A stretch of 6,021 nt of DNA. It comes from Nitrospinota bacterium. Lineage in GTDB: Bacteria; Nitrospirota; Nitrospiria; Nitrospirales; UBA8639. The DNA lies in contig JADFRB010000137.1 in the NCBI GenBank assembly GCA_022561525.1, positions 1 through 6,021 of the forward strand, read 5' to 3'. This document shows positions 1-5,877 of the stretch, one piece after another. Made by a program: the position numbers and the translations under genes. The first letter of the stretch is position 1, and the number at the start of each line of letters is the position of its first letter. The notes below the pieces were generated by a model that did not search any database, was not told the origin of the DNA, and worked only from the letters and a program-made list of their open reading frames with translations.

Positions 1-96
1 ACGAAAAGATGGCTCGGGGAACTCGCTGCGCTCAAACAGCCCTCGCCGAAGGGATCGATTTGTGGCTCCGGCTCCGCCGCGCCCAACACGTGGGGC
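1..96 (+). repeat. Composite intergenic repeat, copy 1 (modules A and B)
   Basis: Module A (about 1-50) recurs at 967-1016. Positions 17-50 and 983-1016 match at 33 of 34 bases, with one substitution at 28/994. Module B (70-96, core GGCTCCGCCGCGCCCAAC) recurs at 1336-1361, and in degraded form around 1034-1050. The A-then-B order is the same in copies 1 and 2. No convincing gene runs through this stretch. It is an interspersed repeat of unknown function whose left end may lie outside the window. The style resembles Nitrospira intergenic repeats as I remember them. Confidence 0.8.
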
Positions 97-119
97 ATCC
101 TGCATGAGAAGAGATTCCA

Positions 120-148
120 TTGACCATTGTTATGAATACGTCTAAGAT
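120..148 (+). promoter_or_regulatory. Sigma70-like promoter of the toxin-antitoxin operon
   Basis: A -35 hexamer TTGACC (120-125, 5 of 6 to consensus) and a -10 hexamer TAAGAT (143-148, 4 of 6) are separated by exactly 17 bp. Transcription would begin near 155, about 30 bases before the antitoxin ATG at 184. The call rests on motif match, spacing and position only. Confidence 0.6.
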
Positions 149-155
149 ACGTATC
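136..155 (+). promoter_or_regulatory. Probable autoregulatory operator
   Basis: GATACGTATC (146-155) is a perfect 10-bp palindrome overlapping the -10 element. Its ATACGT core also occurs at 136-141, so the two boxes start 11 bp apart, about one helical turn, inside the promoter spacer and -10. Antitoxins of vapBC operons commonly bind palindromes over their own promoter. Binding here by the 89-residue antitoxin is inferred. Confidence 0.5.
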
Positions 156-183
156 ATTGAAGCACCGTGAAAGGACAGGAGTC

Positions 184-453
184 ATGGCCAAAACCAGTGT
201 GCGCAAAGAAAAGTGGACGTTATCGTTTGACCCGACTCTGAAACGCTTGGTCACTCAGGCGGCAAAGCGGAAAGGCGTGTATCCCGTCACGTTGTTAGAA
301 GATCTTGTCCGTGAACGCTTTAATCCCTATGGGCATACTGATGTGAAGGACAGTCGGGCCTATGTGGCTGCCCTACGAAAGCAGGCTCGAGGGCAATCAG
401 ATGAGGAGTTTCTGGCGGAACTTCGTGTATGGCAAAAGTCTCCTTCCTCGTAG
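184..453 (+). CDS. Antitoxin of a VapBC-type module (ribbon-helix-helix-like)
   Basis: This 89-residue protein is the likely antitoxin partner of the downstream PIN toxin: it would bind and neutralise it, and repress the operon with it. I infer a ribbon-helix-helix-like N-terminus: a short strand KWTLSFD (residues 10-16), then a helix from about 17 to 30 and a second from about 33 to 46. A charged helical C-terminal half (about 55-85) would wrap the toxin. No specific VapB family is recognised. I chose the ATG at 184 because AAGGA (171-175) and AGGAG (177-181) lie just before it; a TTG at 157 would extend it by 9 residues. Its end overlaps the toxin start by 25 bases in another frame, so translation is probably coupled. 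The palindrome over its promoter suggests autorepression. Confidence 0.82.
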   Translation: MAKTSVRKEKWTLSFDPTLKRLVTQAAKRKGVYPVTLLEDLVRERFNPYGHTDVKDSRAYVAALRKQARGQSDEEFLAELRVWQKSPSS

Positions 454-803
454 ATACCGACGTCGTTATTGATTATCTCAATTCCGGCCAATTCACCGAA
501 TTATTCGATGCACCGAATCATGTTGTCTATTATTCGTTGATCACCAAAAAAGAACTCTTGGCAAAGTCCGGCTTGCGTGAGCGGGAACGGGAAGCCATTC
601 TCCTCGAATTGAGTCGCTGGCGTATGATTCCATTGTCGGAAAAGATTACTGTCCGATTTTCCGAACTTCGACGACAATACCCCTCTCTGGGAAAAGCTGA
701 TGCCTTAATTGCAGCAACCGCGTTGGTAAAACACCTTCCGCTCGTGACCCGGAATAAAAAACATTTCCGTATCGTTTCGGAGCTGACAGTGTTTGGGGGT
801 TAG
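429..803 (+). CDS. vapC: VapC-family PIN-domain ribonuclease toxin
   Basis: This 124-residue protein is the usual length for a VapC toxin and is a single PIN domain. PIN toxins are Mg2+-dependent endoribonucleases that cleave tRNA, rRNA or mRNA when the antitoxin is lost; the target here cannot be told. Expected acidic residues are present: D9 and D11 in LVDTDVVIDYL, E42 in ITKKELLAKSG, and D91 in GKADALIAATAL. The C-terminal PIN signature LVTRNKKHF (105-113) supplies N109 at the fourth position. The ATG at 429 lies inside the antitoxin gene, with a weak GGCGGAA eight bases upstream at 414-420, which fits translational coupling. Nothing indicates inactivation. The pair lies between direct copies of an intergenic repeat, consistent with an acquired cassette. 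The PIN-toxin assignment is firm; vapC is a family-level name. Confidence 0.93.
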   Translation: MAKVSFLVDTDVVIDYLNSGQFTELFDAPNHVVYYSLITKKELLAKSGLREREREAILLELSRWRMIPLSEKITVRFSELRRQYPSLGKADALIAATALVKHLPLVTRNKKHFRIVSELTVFGG

Positions 804-817
804 GTTTATTTTTATGC

Positions 818-846
818 GGGGTTTCGTCTCCACGCGACGAGTCCCC
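818..846 (+). repeat. Hairpin 14 bases downstream of vapC
   Basis: GGGG (818-821) pairs with CCCC (843-846) and TCGTC (824-828) with GACGA (836-840), around a 7-base loop and with a 2x2 internal mismatch. It sits where a terminator for the toxin operon would be, but the following bases are TTCGACAC and not a T tract. It may instead protect a 3' end or be one more repeat unit. Confidence 0.5.
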
Positions 847-909
847 TTCGACACGACTCAGGGCAGGCTTTTTGTTTCGCAAAAGGGACCAAAACCATTC
901 TTGCCTGTG

Positions 910-949
910 CCCGGCCCCTACGAGCCTGCTCAGAAGCAGGTTCTCCGGG
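910..949. repeat. Imperfect inverted repeat
   Basis: CCTGCT (925-930) pairs with AGCAGG (935-940) around a 4-base loop. Outer CCCGG (910-914) and CCGGG (945-949) are also complementary. It lies just left of composite repeat copy 2. No T tract follows, so a terminator role is not supported. Confidence 0.5.
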
Positions 950-966
950 ATGCCTCCGCCTCCGCC

Positions 967-1050
967 ACGAATAAGATGGCGAGGGAACTCGCTCCGCTCA
1001 AACAGCCCTCGCCGAAAAGTCAATTCGGTGCTCTGGCTCCGCCACGCACG
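967..1050 (+). repeat. Composite intergenic repeat, copy 2
   Basis: Positions 983-1016 match 17-50 at 33 of 34 bases, including 22 identical bases at 995-1016 and 29-50. A degraded module B (GGCTCCGCCACGC, around 1034-1046) follows, in the same order as in copy 1. With copy 1 it brackets the toxin-antitoxin operon in direct orientation, 966 bp apart. Confidence 0.8.
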
Positions 1051-1213
1051 GAGGTGGATGGGAAGGGACTTTTTCCTGTTTGGTATGGTAGAAACAGAGT
1101 CGGTTCCTCGCAGCCCATCACTTTCCCCTGCCGTTATTCTAGACCTCCCTAATCGGGAATCCAGGTTTTTCCTTCTGTCCTTTCGCGCACTTCTTGGCAC
1201 TTCAACCTCTCCT

Positions 1214-1288
1214 TTGTCATTTCGACCCTTGGGAGAAATCTCTTGTTCGACAATGGGGGGAGATTTCTCGTTTCGCTCGAAATGACAA
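1214..1288. repeat. Long palindromic intergenic repeat
   Basis: The arm TTGTCATTTCGA (1214-1225) is perfectly complementary to TCGAAATGACAA (1277-1288). The inner arm GAGAAATCTC (1233-1242) is perfectly complementary to GAGATTTCTC (1260-1269). Two opposed 7-base unpaired segments separate the stems and a 17-base loop closes the structure. It lies between the convergent ends of vapC and treZ. The TCATTTCGA/GAGAAATCT pattern is one I remember from interspersed repeats in several bacterial groups. A bidirectional transcript-end role is possible but no T tract supports it. Confidence 0.8.
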
Positions 1289-1335
1289 TCGATGGTTATG
1301 TAAGGTTGCTCCTTCATTTTCTGTCTCGATCTTGG

Positions 1336-1361
1336 GGCTCCGCCGCGCCCAACGTGGGGGC
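1336..1361 (+). repeat. Repeat module B, isolated copy
   Basis: This matches 70-96, starting with GGCTCCGCCGCGCCCAAC and continuing with GTGGGG after loss of two bases. Module A is not present beside it. It ends 23 bases before the treZ stop codon. Read on the minus strand it gives a short GCCC/GGGC hairpin without a T tract, so it is not a convincing treZ terminator. Confidence 0.7.
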
Positions 1362-1384
1362 TAGGATTAAACGATTGGGAAACA

Positions 1385-3262
1385 TCAAGATTGTTGGCTT
1401 GTGTAGACTCGCACGGCGTGGGGGGGGAGTTGGAGAGAAAGGTTTTCTTGCGGCAAGATCAGGTTGTTGGGGGCAGGAGATTTTTGTTGGTTGCTAAATT
1501 CTGGGGAGTGTGAATCAAGGCGCAGGTCCCATTTTCCTTCTGGTTTAACCAGCGAAGTACTGGTCTCATTTTTGTTGAGGCTCAAAATGATTAAAGTTTC
1601 TGGGTTAGACTGGCTGGTTCGATATATCGTGAAGACTTTTGCCTTTCGATCAGTCCACACTTTCAATGTGTCTTTCTTGTGTCCAGGTCCAAGAGATGGA
1701 ACGGATTTTCTAAGTTTGATTAAGGCCTGATACCAATTCAGCAGACATTGTTGCTCATCTGATAGTTTCTTGTCCCAGTTCACTCGTGACTGATCAAAGG
1801 TTGATTGCGCGTAGGGATCGGGGACATCGGTCCAACCAAAGGTGGCGAATTCAGATTTCCTTCCTTGTCGAACTGCCTCGATGAGTCCTTCGTCTCCGTG
1901 ATCGATGAAGTAAAGAAAGGGCGCGGTCTCTCCATATTCCTCTCCCATGAACAACAGTGGGATGTTTGGGGAAAGAAGAACCGTGGCTGCGGCAAGTTTG
2001 AGCGCCTCAAAGGGGATCAGAGTAGAGAGCCGGTCGCCATGGGCACGGTTTCCGACCTGATCGTGGTTTTGGGAAAAGACGACGAATTGGGTTGGCGAGC
2101 CACTTTTTGCGGAATTGCCGTGACCGCGTTTCCGGTGGGATGAATATTGGCCTGAGTACACAAATCGGTCTGTGATTGCCGTTGCCAACTGATCGAGTTT
2201 CCCGAAGTCTTCGTAGTAGCCATTCTTATCCCCTGTCAGTAAACAGTGGAGGGCATGATGAAAATCATCGCTCCATTGGCCATCTAGCCCGTATCCTCCT
2301 TTATTGATTGGCGTGATTACTCGTGAATCATTGAGATCGGTTTCAGCGATGACGTGGATCGCTCTTCCTAATTTTCTCGCTTGCTCATGAACGGCTTCCC
2401 CTAACTCTTGCAAAATATGTTTGGCGCTGAAATCAAAGATGCCGTGAATCGCATCAAGCCGCAGGGCATCGATGTGATACTCCGTGACCCAGTACAACGC
2501 ATTACTGATGATAAAGTGTCGAACAGGGTCACTGTCTGGGCCATCGAAATTGATCGCCTGCCCCCAAGGTGTTGGATAGCGGTGCGTGAAATATGGGCCG
2601 TAGTCGCCAAGATAATTTCCCTCTGGCCCTAAGTGGTTATAGACCACATCCATGATGACGGCGAGGCCTTGTGCATGGCACGCATTTACCAAGCGCTTGA
2701 GTTCCTCCGGTCTTCCATAATTGGATTGGGGGGCAAAGAGGTAGGCGCCATCGTAGCCCCAATTGCGAACGCCTGGGCATTGGGCTACGGGCATCAATTC
2801 AATCGCCGTGACGCCAACGGTCTCGCGAAGATAGGAAAGCTTATTGATCACCGCATCAAATGTTCCCTCAGGTGTAAAGGTGCCCACATGGAGTTCATAA
2901 ATAAGAAATTGTTCGAGTGGCAGGCCCTTCCAATTTTGATCATTCCAGGCAAAGGCAGAGGGATCAACCACAACAGAAGGTCCATGGACACCATTGGGTT
3001 GGAATCGGGAGGCAGGATCGGGTCGTTCGAGGTGTTGATTGATGATGAAGCTATAGAGTGAATCAGCAGGCACGTCTGGGATCGTTCCTATCCAATAACC
3101 CATTGGGGCGGGTGCTAGCGGAATTCGGGATGGGTTCGCCGAATGAATCCGAACACCCATGGCTTCCGCCGATGGCGCCCAGACTTTGAACTGGACTGTG
3201 TTGGAATCAATGAGAATGGCGCCTAGGTCCAAAGTCCATGGATTGTTTGTTTTGGGTTTCAT
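1385..3262 (-). CDS. treZ: Malto-oligosyltrehalose trehalohydrolase (GH13)
   Basis: The predicted 625-residue cytoplasmic enzyme cleaves trehalose from the end of maltooligosyltrehalose made by TreY (TreY-TreZ pathway, EC 3.2.1.141). Domains in order: an N-terminal beta-sandwich (about 14-104, with FKVWAPSAE), the GH13 barrel, and a C-terminal beta domain (about 530-625). GH13 motifs are intact: DVVYNH (205-210), nucleophile D270 in DALRLDAIH, acid/base E307 in IAETD, and D401 in FSQNHDQVGNR. YELHVGTFTPEGTF and NWGYDG favour TreZ over glycogen-branching or debranching relatives. The open frame extends to an ATG at 3340, adding 26 residues. I prefer the ATG at 3262 because an extended -10 lies between the two and the N-terminal domain begins just after it. 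The Shine-Dalgarno at 3262 is weak. No treY or treX is in the window. ybaB lies upstream on the same strand, 268 bases away across a repeat, so separate transcription is likely. Confidence 0.93.
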   Translation of the reverse strand: MKPKTNNPWTLDLGAILIDSNTVQFKVWAPSAEAMGVRIHSANPSRIPLAPAPMGYWIGTIPDVPADSLYSFIINQHLERPDPASRFQPNGVHGPSVVVDPSAFAWNDQNWKGLPLEQFLIYELHVGTFTPEGTFDAVINKLSYLRETVGVTAIELMPVAQCPGVRNWGYDGAYLFAPQSNYGRPEELKRLVNACHAQGLAVIMDVVYNHLGPEGNYLGDYGPYFTHRYPTPWGQAINFDGPDSDPVRHFIISNALYWVTEYHIDALRLDAIHGIFDFSAKHILQELGEAVHEQARKLGRAIHVIAETDLNDSRVITPINKGGYGLDGQWSDDFHHALHCLLTGDKNGYYEDFGKLDQLATAITDRFVYSGQYSSHRKRGHGNSAKSGSPTQFVVFSQNHDQVGNRAHGDRLSTLIPFEALKLAAATVLLSPNIPLLFMGEEYGETAPFLYFIDHGDEGLIEAVRQGRKSEFATFGWTDVPDPYAQSTFDQSRVNWDKKLSDEQQCLLNWYQALIKLRKSVPSLGPGHKKDTLKVWTDRKAKVFTIYRTSQSNPETLIILSLNKNETSTSLVKPEGKWDLRLDSHSPEFSNQQKSPAPNNLILPQENLSLQLPPHAVRVYTSQQS

Positions 3263-3307
3263 GTTCTCGGGATAATCTGGGTGGTTGATAATCCTTGACG
3301 GGTGGAC

Positions 3308-3316
3308 ATCATAGCA
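3308..3316 (-). promoter_or_regulatory. Extended -10 promoter element for treZ
   Basis: Read on the minus strand this is TGC followed by TATGAT (-10 at 3308-3313, 5 of 6 to consensus), an extended -10. No good -35 is seen at 16-18 bp, which such promoters tolerate. Transcription would start near 3300, downstream of the alternative ATG at 3340 and about 38 bases before the ATG at 3262. Confidence 0.45.
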
Positions 3317-3391
3317 AAATATGCAACCCTGATCCCACATACAGAAAAAACAATTGGGTTCTAAGAAAGAACGTCAGATCGGACACGCGGG

Positions 3392-3411
3392 CCTTTCTCT
3401 TCCCAGAAAGG
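3392..3411. repeat. Perfect 7-bp hairpin upstream of treZ
   Basis: CCTTTCT (3392-3398) pairs with AGAAAGG (3405-3411) around a 6-base loop. It lies immediately beside the palindromic repeat in the ybaB-treZ gap and has no T tract on either strand. Its role is unknown; it may be a flank of the repeat. Confidence 0.5.
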
Positions 3412-3528
3412 GGCTATTGAAAAAGGCCCGTCCAGCAAGGCCGCAGGGGTTTTGGCGAGCGGAGCGTACATCAGTACGTGAGCACGACAAAGTCCCGAGA
3501 ACGCCGCTGGCGGACATTTTGAGCATCC
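3412..3528 (+). repeat. Palindromic repeat element, copy 1 (MITE/REP-like)
   Basis: It shares with 5878-6021 a core starting GTCCAGCAAGGCCGCA and later GAGCGGAGCGTAC, GTACGTGAG and GAGAACG. Predicted folding: outer stem GTCC/GGAC (3430-3433 with 3512-3515), AGC/GCT and GGC/GCC; a middle stem 3446-3454 with 3488-3496 including two G-U pairs; and an apical stem CGTAC/GTACG (3465-3469 with 3474-3478). The ends are only weakly inverted (GGCTATTGAAAAA against GGATGCTCAAAAT). It starts and stops no gene but ends two bases from the ybaB stop codon, so it would form the 3' untranslated region of the dnaX-ybaB message. On the minus strand GGCC...GGCC followed by TTTTT (3421-3425) could weakly aid termination. 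Confidence 0.8.
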
Positions 3529-3530
3529 GG

Positions 3531-3857
3531 CTAGAACATTCCGGGGATGCCCATGCCGCCGGTCAACCCTTTAACCTCTTCAGCCATGAGTTCTTTGGCT
3601 TTGCGAAGGGCTTCGTTCGTGGCCGCCACCAATAAATCCTGAAGCATCTCGGGATCCTCGGCTTTTAAGACCTCAGGATCGATGGTGATTTTGGTAATCT
3701 TCATGCCACCATTGGCCGTGATCGTGACCATGCCGCCGCCAGCTGAAGCCACCACTGTTTTGGTCTCGGCCTCTTCTTGAATCTTGCCTAACCGCTCCTG
3801 CATGGCCTGCGCCTGTTTCATCATATTGGCCATATTTCCAAATGGATTCTTCGACAT
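3531..3857 (-). CDS. ybaB: YbaB/EbfC family nucleoid-associated protein
   Basis: The 108-residue product has the normal length and layout of YbaB/EbfC. A Met/Gln-rich N-terminal helix (NMANMMKQAQAMQERLGKIQ, about 8-27) is followed by the beta hairpin GGGMVTITANGGMKITKITIDP and a C-terminal helix LLVAATNEALRKAKELMAEE. The family forms dimers that bind DNA and is classed as nucleoid-associated; its exact role is unsettled. The end, GLTGGMGIPGMF, is typical. The ATG at 3857 is fixed by a strong AAGGAGG seven bases upstream. It starts two bases after the dnaX stop, so it is co-transcribed and probably translationally coupled. In many bacteria recR follows; here the stop codon is followed by a palindromic repeat and then treZ. 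Confidence 0.96.
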   Translation of the reverse strand: MSKNPFGNMANMMKQAQAMQERLGKIQEEAETKTVVASAGGGMVTITANGGMKITKITIDPEVLKAEDPEMLQDLLVAATNEALRKAKELMAEEVKGLTGGMGIPGMF

Positions 3858-3859
3858 GC

Positions 3860-5713
3860 TTATGCCTCCTTGTTCTCCACCATGCGGCTGGCTTTGATCA
3901 CCTCTCCACCAAACAGCTCCATCGTTTGTTTTACTAATGGGTTGGCTTTTGCTTCTTCAATCAACGCGTCATCATCGTGTTTCTGCCGTTGAACCCGAAT
4001 CTGCTTGATGGTCAGGCCACCTTCCTGATTTTCTGCTAACTCGACCACGCGAAGCTGGATCGTGGCCCCGATCACCTCTTGGCAAATTTTCGAGACCAGC
4101 ACCCGGTTCTCTTCTTTTTGAATGCGAGAGCATGCCACGGACGCAGTTTTCGGAAAGCCAATGATGACTTGGTTCCCTTCGACCTTGACCAACATGCCCA
4201 TCTCCAGAAACGTGCCGATGTTCGGATATTTCTTAATCATCGCCTCGACGACTTTTTGCCAATCGTCCGGTTGAATGGCTGGGGTTATGGCTGGTGAGGG
4301 TTTGCCTTTGGGCGGAGCGGGACTTGGCGATGGCCCTTTGAACACCGCTTGCGGTCGTTCGGTTGTTCGAGGGGGCACTGAAGTTTGCGGCTCGTTCGAT
4401 TTTGGTGGGGGCCCTGGAGCCGGGCTCGGTTCTTTTCGGGCGAGAGTGGCTGTTGGTTCAGTTCTGTGTTCTGGCTGGGTTGGCAGAGGCTTTGGCGCCG
4501 GGGCTGTTGCCGGAATCGGGTTCCTTGGCACTTCTGCGTGAGGCCTGCCAGCGCTTTGGACCATAGGTTTGGGCGGCGCGTTTTTAGGTTGGCTGCTAGA
4601 GGCAGCTGGCTTGCTTTGAAACAACCGAGCTGCTCGAACTGCTGCCACTTCAAAGGTAAAACGTGGATGGGCTGTGGTGCGAAGCCGATCTTCTGCTTGG
4701 GCAAACAACTGAAACAGCTCCTGTAATTGTTCAACGGAAAAGGCTTTGGCTTCCGTCATCAGGTGTTGAACATCTTCACTCGGTAAATCCATCAACCGTT
4801 CGGCTTGCGCTGCTCCAGGCACCACGGCAGCGATCATGAGGTTGCGCATTCTTTCCACTACGGCTCCGCAATACGTGCGAAGATCATACCCGTGGTCGAT
4901 GACTTCGCCGACTAACTCTACCGCTGCTGCCGCGTCTTGGCCGACAACGGTTTCCACTAACCGGCGAACCAATTCATCCGGTACCGAGCCGAGCATGTCT
5001 TCAATGTCCTTATCGCCGATCGATTTCCCACCAAAAGCCACGGCTTGATCGAGTAAGCTTAATGCGTCGCGCATGCTGCCTTCGCTGGCTTGGGCAATCG
5101 CACTCAAGCTGCGCTCCTCGATGGTCACGTCATTCCGTGTGGCTACCTCTTGAAGGCGCGTGATAATTTCCCGGCGGGGAATACGCCGAAAATTAAAATG
5201 CTGGCACCGTGACGTGATGGTGGCGGGAATTTTATGAATCTCGGTGGTGGCGAAGATAAAGATGGCATGAGCCGGCGGTTCTTCAAGTGTTTTCAGTAAA
5301 GCGTTAAACGCGGAATTTGAAAGCATGTGGACTTCGTCGATGATGTAAATCCGGTAGGTGCCGCGAAACGGGGCATATTTCACATTTTCTCGAAGTTCGC
5401 GGATATCATCGACGCCAGTATTCGACGCGCCATCTATCTCAATAACATCAACGGAATTACCACGACTGATTTCCTTGCAACTTTCGCATTGTTCGCACGG
5501 ATCGGCGGTCGGACCATTTTCACAATTAAGAGCTTTGGCAAGAATGCGGGCCACTGTTGTCTTTCCCACGCCACGCATCCCTGAGAACAAATAGGCATGG
5601 GCCACTTGTTTGCGAAGAATCGCATTCCGCAACGTTTGGACGACGTGGGGCTGACCAATCAGTTCGTCAAATGTACCAGGACGAAATTTTCTAGCGGAGA
5701 CTTGGTATTCCAT
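3860..5713 (-). CDS. dnaX: DNA polymerase III subunit tau (clamp-loader ATPase)
   Basis: This 617-residue protein is the ATPase of the DNA polymerase III clamp loader, which opens and loads the sliding clamp; full-length tau also links polymerases in the replisome. The AAA+ domain has Walker A GMRGVGKT (45-52), four zinc-binding cysteines (C64, C73, C76, C79), Walker B DEVH (126-129), sensor 1 in FATTE, the SRC motif with R169, and sensor 2 GSMRDALSLLDQ (from 212). The helical collar domain follows to about 365. Residues about 367-482 form a Pro/Ala-rich, low-complexity linker, then a conserved C-terminal tau region (from DDWQKVVEAM, about 483, to ELFGGEVI). Length is near the E. coli 643. 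The ATG at 5713 fits the family N-terminus, but no clear Shine-Dalgarno precedes it. No canonical A AAA AAG frameshift heptamer was seen, so a separate gamma form is not supported. It is the first gene of an operon with ybaB. Confidence 0.98.
   Translation of the reverse strand: MEYQVSARKFRPGTFDELIGQPHVVQTLRNAILRKQVAHAYLFSGMRGVGKTTVARILAKALNCENGPTADPCEQCESCKEISRGNSVDVIEIDGASNTGVDDIRELRENVKYAPFRGTYRIYIIDEVHMLSNSAFNALLKTLEEPPAHAIFIFATTEIHKIPATITSRCQHFNFRRIPRREIITRLQEVATRNDVTIEERSLSAIAQASEGSMRDALSLLDQAVAFGGKSIGDKDIEDMLGSVPDELVRRLVETVVGQDAAAAVELVGEVIDHGYDLRTYCGAVVERMRNLMIAAVVPGAAQAERLMDLPSEDVQHLMTEAKAFSVEQLQELFQLFAQAEDRLRTTAHPRFTFEVAAVRAARLFQSKPAASSSQPKNAPPKPMVQSAGRPHAEVPRNPIPATAPAPKPLPTQPEHRTEPTATLARKEPSPAPGPPPKSNEPQTSVPPRTTERPQAVFKGPSPSPAPPKGKPSPAITPAIQPDDWQKVVEAMIKKYPNIGTFLEMGMLVKVEGNQVIIGFPKTASVACSRIQKEENRVLVSKICQEVIGATIQLRVVELAENQEGGLTIKQIRVQRQKHDDDALIEEAKANPLVKQTMELFGGEVIKASRMVENKEA
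3865..3871 (-). promoter_or_regulatory. Strong ribosome binding site of ybaB inside the dnaX end
   Basis: AAGGAGG on the minus strand lies within the last codons of dnaX, seven bases before the ybaB ATG. It fixes that start and allows ribosomes finishing dnaX to reinitiate. Confidence 0.85.
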
Positions 5714-5724
5714 GATTCGTTATA

Positions 5725-5798
5725 CGTGAAGCGTGAAGCGTGAAGCGTAAGATGTACAAACTTCTTGTTCTTTACACATTACAGACCACACTTCACGC
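5725..5798. repeat. Tandem heptamer array within an inverted repeat upstream of dnaX
   Basis: CGTGAAG occurs three times head to tail (5725-5731, 5732-5738, 5739-5745), followed by a degenerate CGTAAG (5746-5751). The complement CTTCACGC lies at 5791-5798. Between them, GTAAGATGTACAAA (5747-5760) and TTTACACATTAC (5771-5782) are imperfectly complementary around a 10-base spacer. The array begins 12 bases upstream of the dnaX ATG, so it lies in the dnaX promoter or leader. It could be a regulator site or one more interspersed palindromic unit; the sequence does not decide. Confidence 0.7.
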
Positions 5799-5877
5799 AT
5801 GAGGATTAAGGACTGTTGAATACTTTACTCCAATGGCCAATCAATGCCCAAGAAGAGACGGACATCATCAACTGGAG
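5799..5877. other. Short unique spacer with possible C-terminal gene remnant
   Basis: This stretch lies between the heptamer array and the terminal repeat element. On the minus strand it encodes a short open run ending PPVDDVRLFLGIDWPLE before a TAA (about 5824-5826), and an in-frame stop precedes it inside the repeat. It could be the tail of a gene truncated by the repeat element, or chance; I do not recognise it. Confidence 0.2.

Larger units (their letters stand above)
804..1384. other. Intergenic mosaic of short repeats and hairpins, no convincing gene
   Basis: This 580-base stretch separates the convergent vapC and treZ genes. Open frames exist on both strands, but their translations are low-complexity, rich in Arg, Ser and Pro, and run across repeats and palindromes, so I do not call them genes. 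It contains a hairpin after vapC, a second hairpin near 910-949, a composite repeat copy, a section like a widespread GGGAATCCAG intergenic repeat (about 1131-1165, recognised from memory), a long palindrome, and a partial module B copy. No RNA gene is recognised. Confidence 0.75.

Noticed and set aside
70..96. Integron attC-like site (GCCCAAC fits the RYYYAAC core)
   Set aside because: No matching GTTRRRY partner at suitable spacing and no attC-like imperfect stem; the motif belongs to the G+C-rich module B repeat.
793..1285. Plus-strand open frames after vapC (119 and 137 codons)
   Set aside because: Both translate the same repeat mosaic in different frames, lack Shine-Dalgarno sites and show low-complexity products.
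646..1317. Minus-strand open frame of 223 codons
   Set aside because: It overlaps vapC antisense and runs through repeats and palindromes. The product is Arg/Ser-rich with no recognisable domain, so it is a shadow of repeat sequence.
3354..3635. Plus-strand open frame of 93 codons
   Set aside because: It translates the palindromic repeat and then the antisense of ybaB.
4560..4600. Programmed frameshift in dnaX giving a gamma form
   Set aside because: A T AAA AAC heptamer (near codons 377-378) exists and a -1 shift would stop after about 38 codons, but slippage would put a mismatch in the P site and no strong downstream stem is evident.
5725..5751. CRISPR-like array
   Set aside because: Units are 7 bp in direct tandem without spacers.
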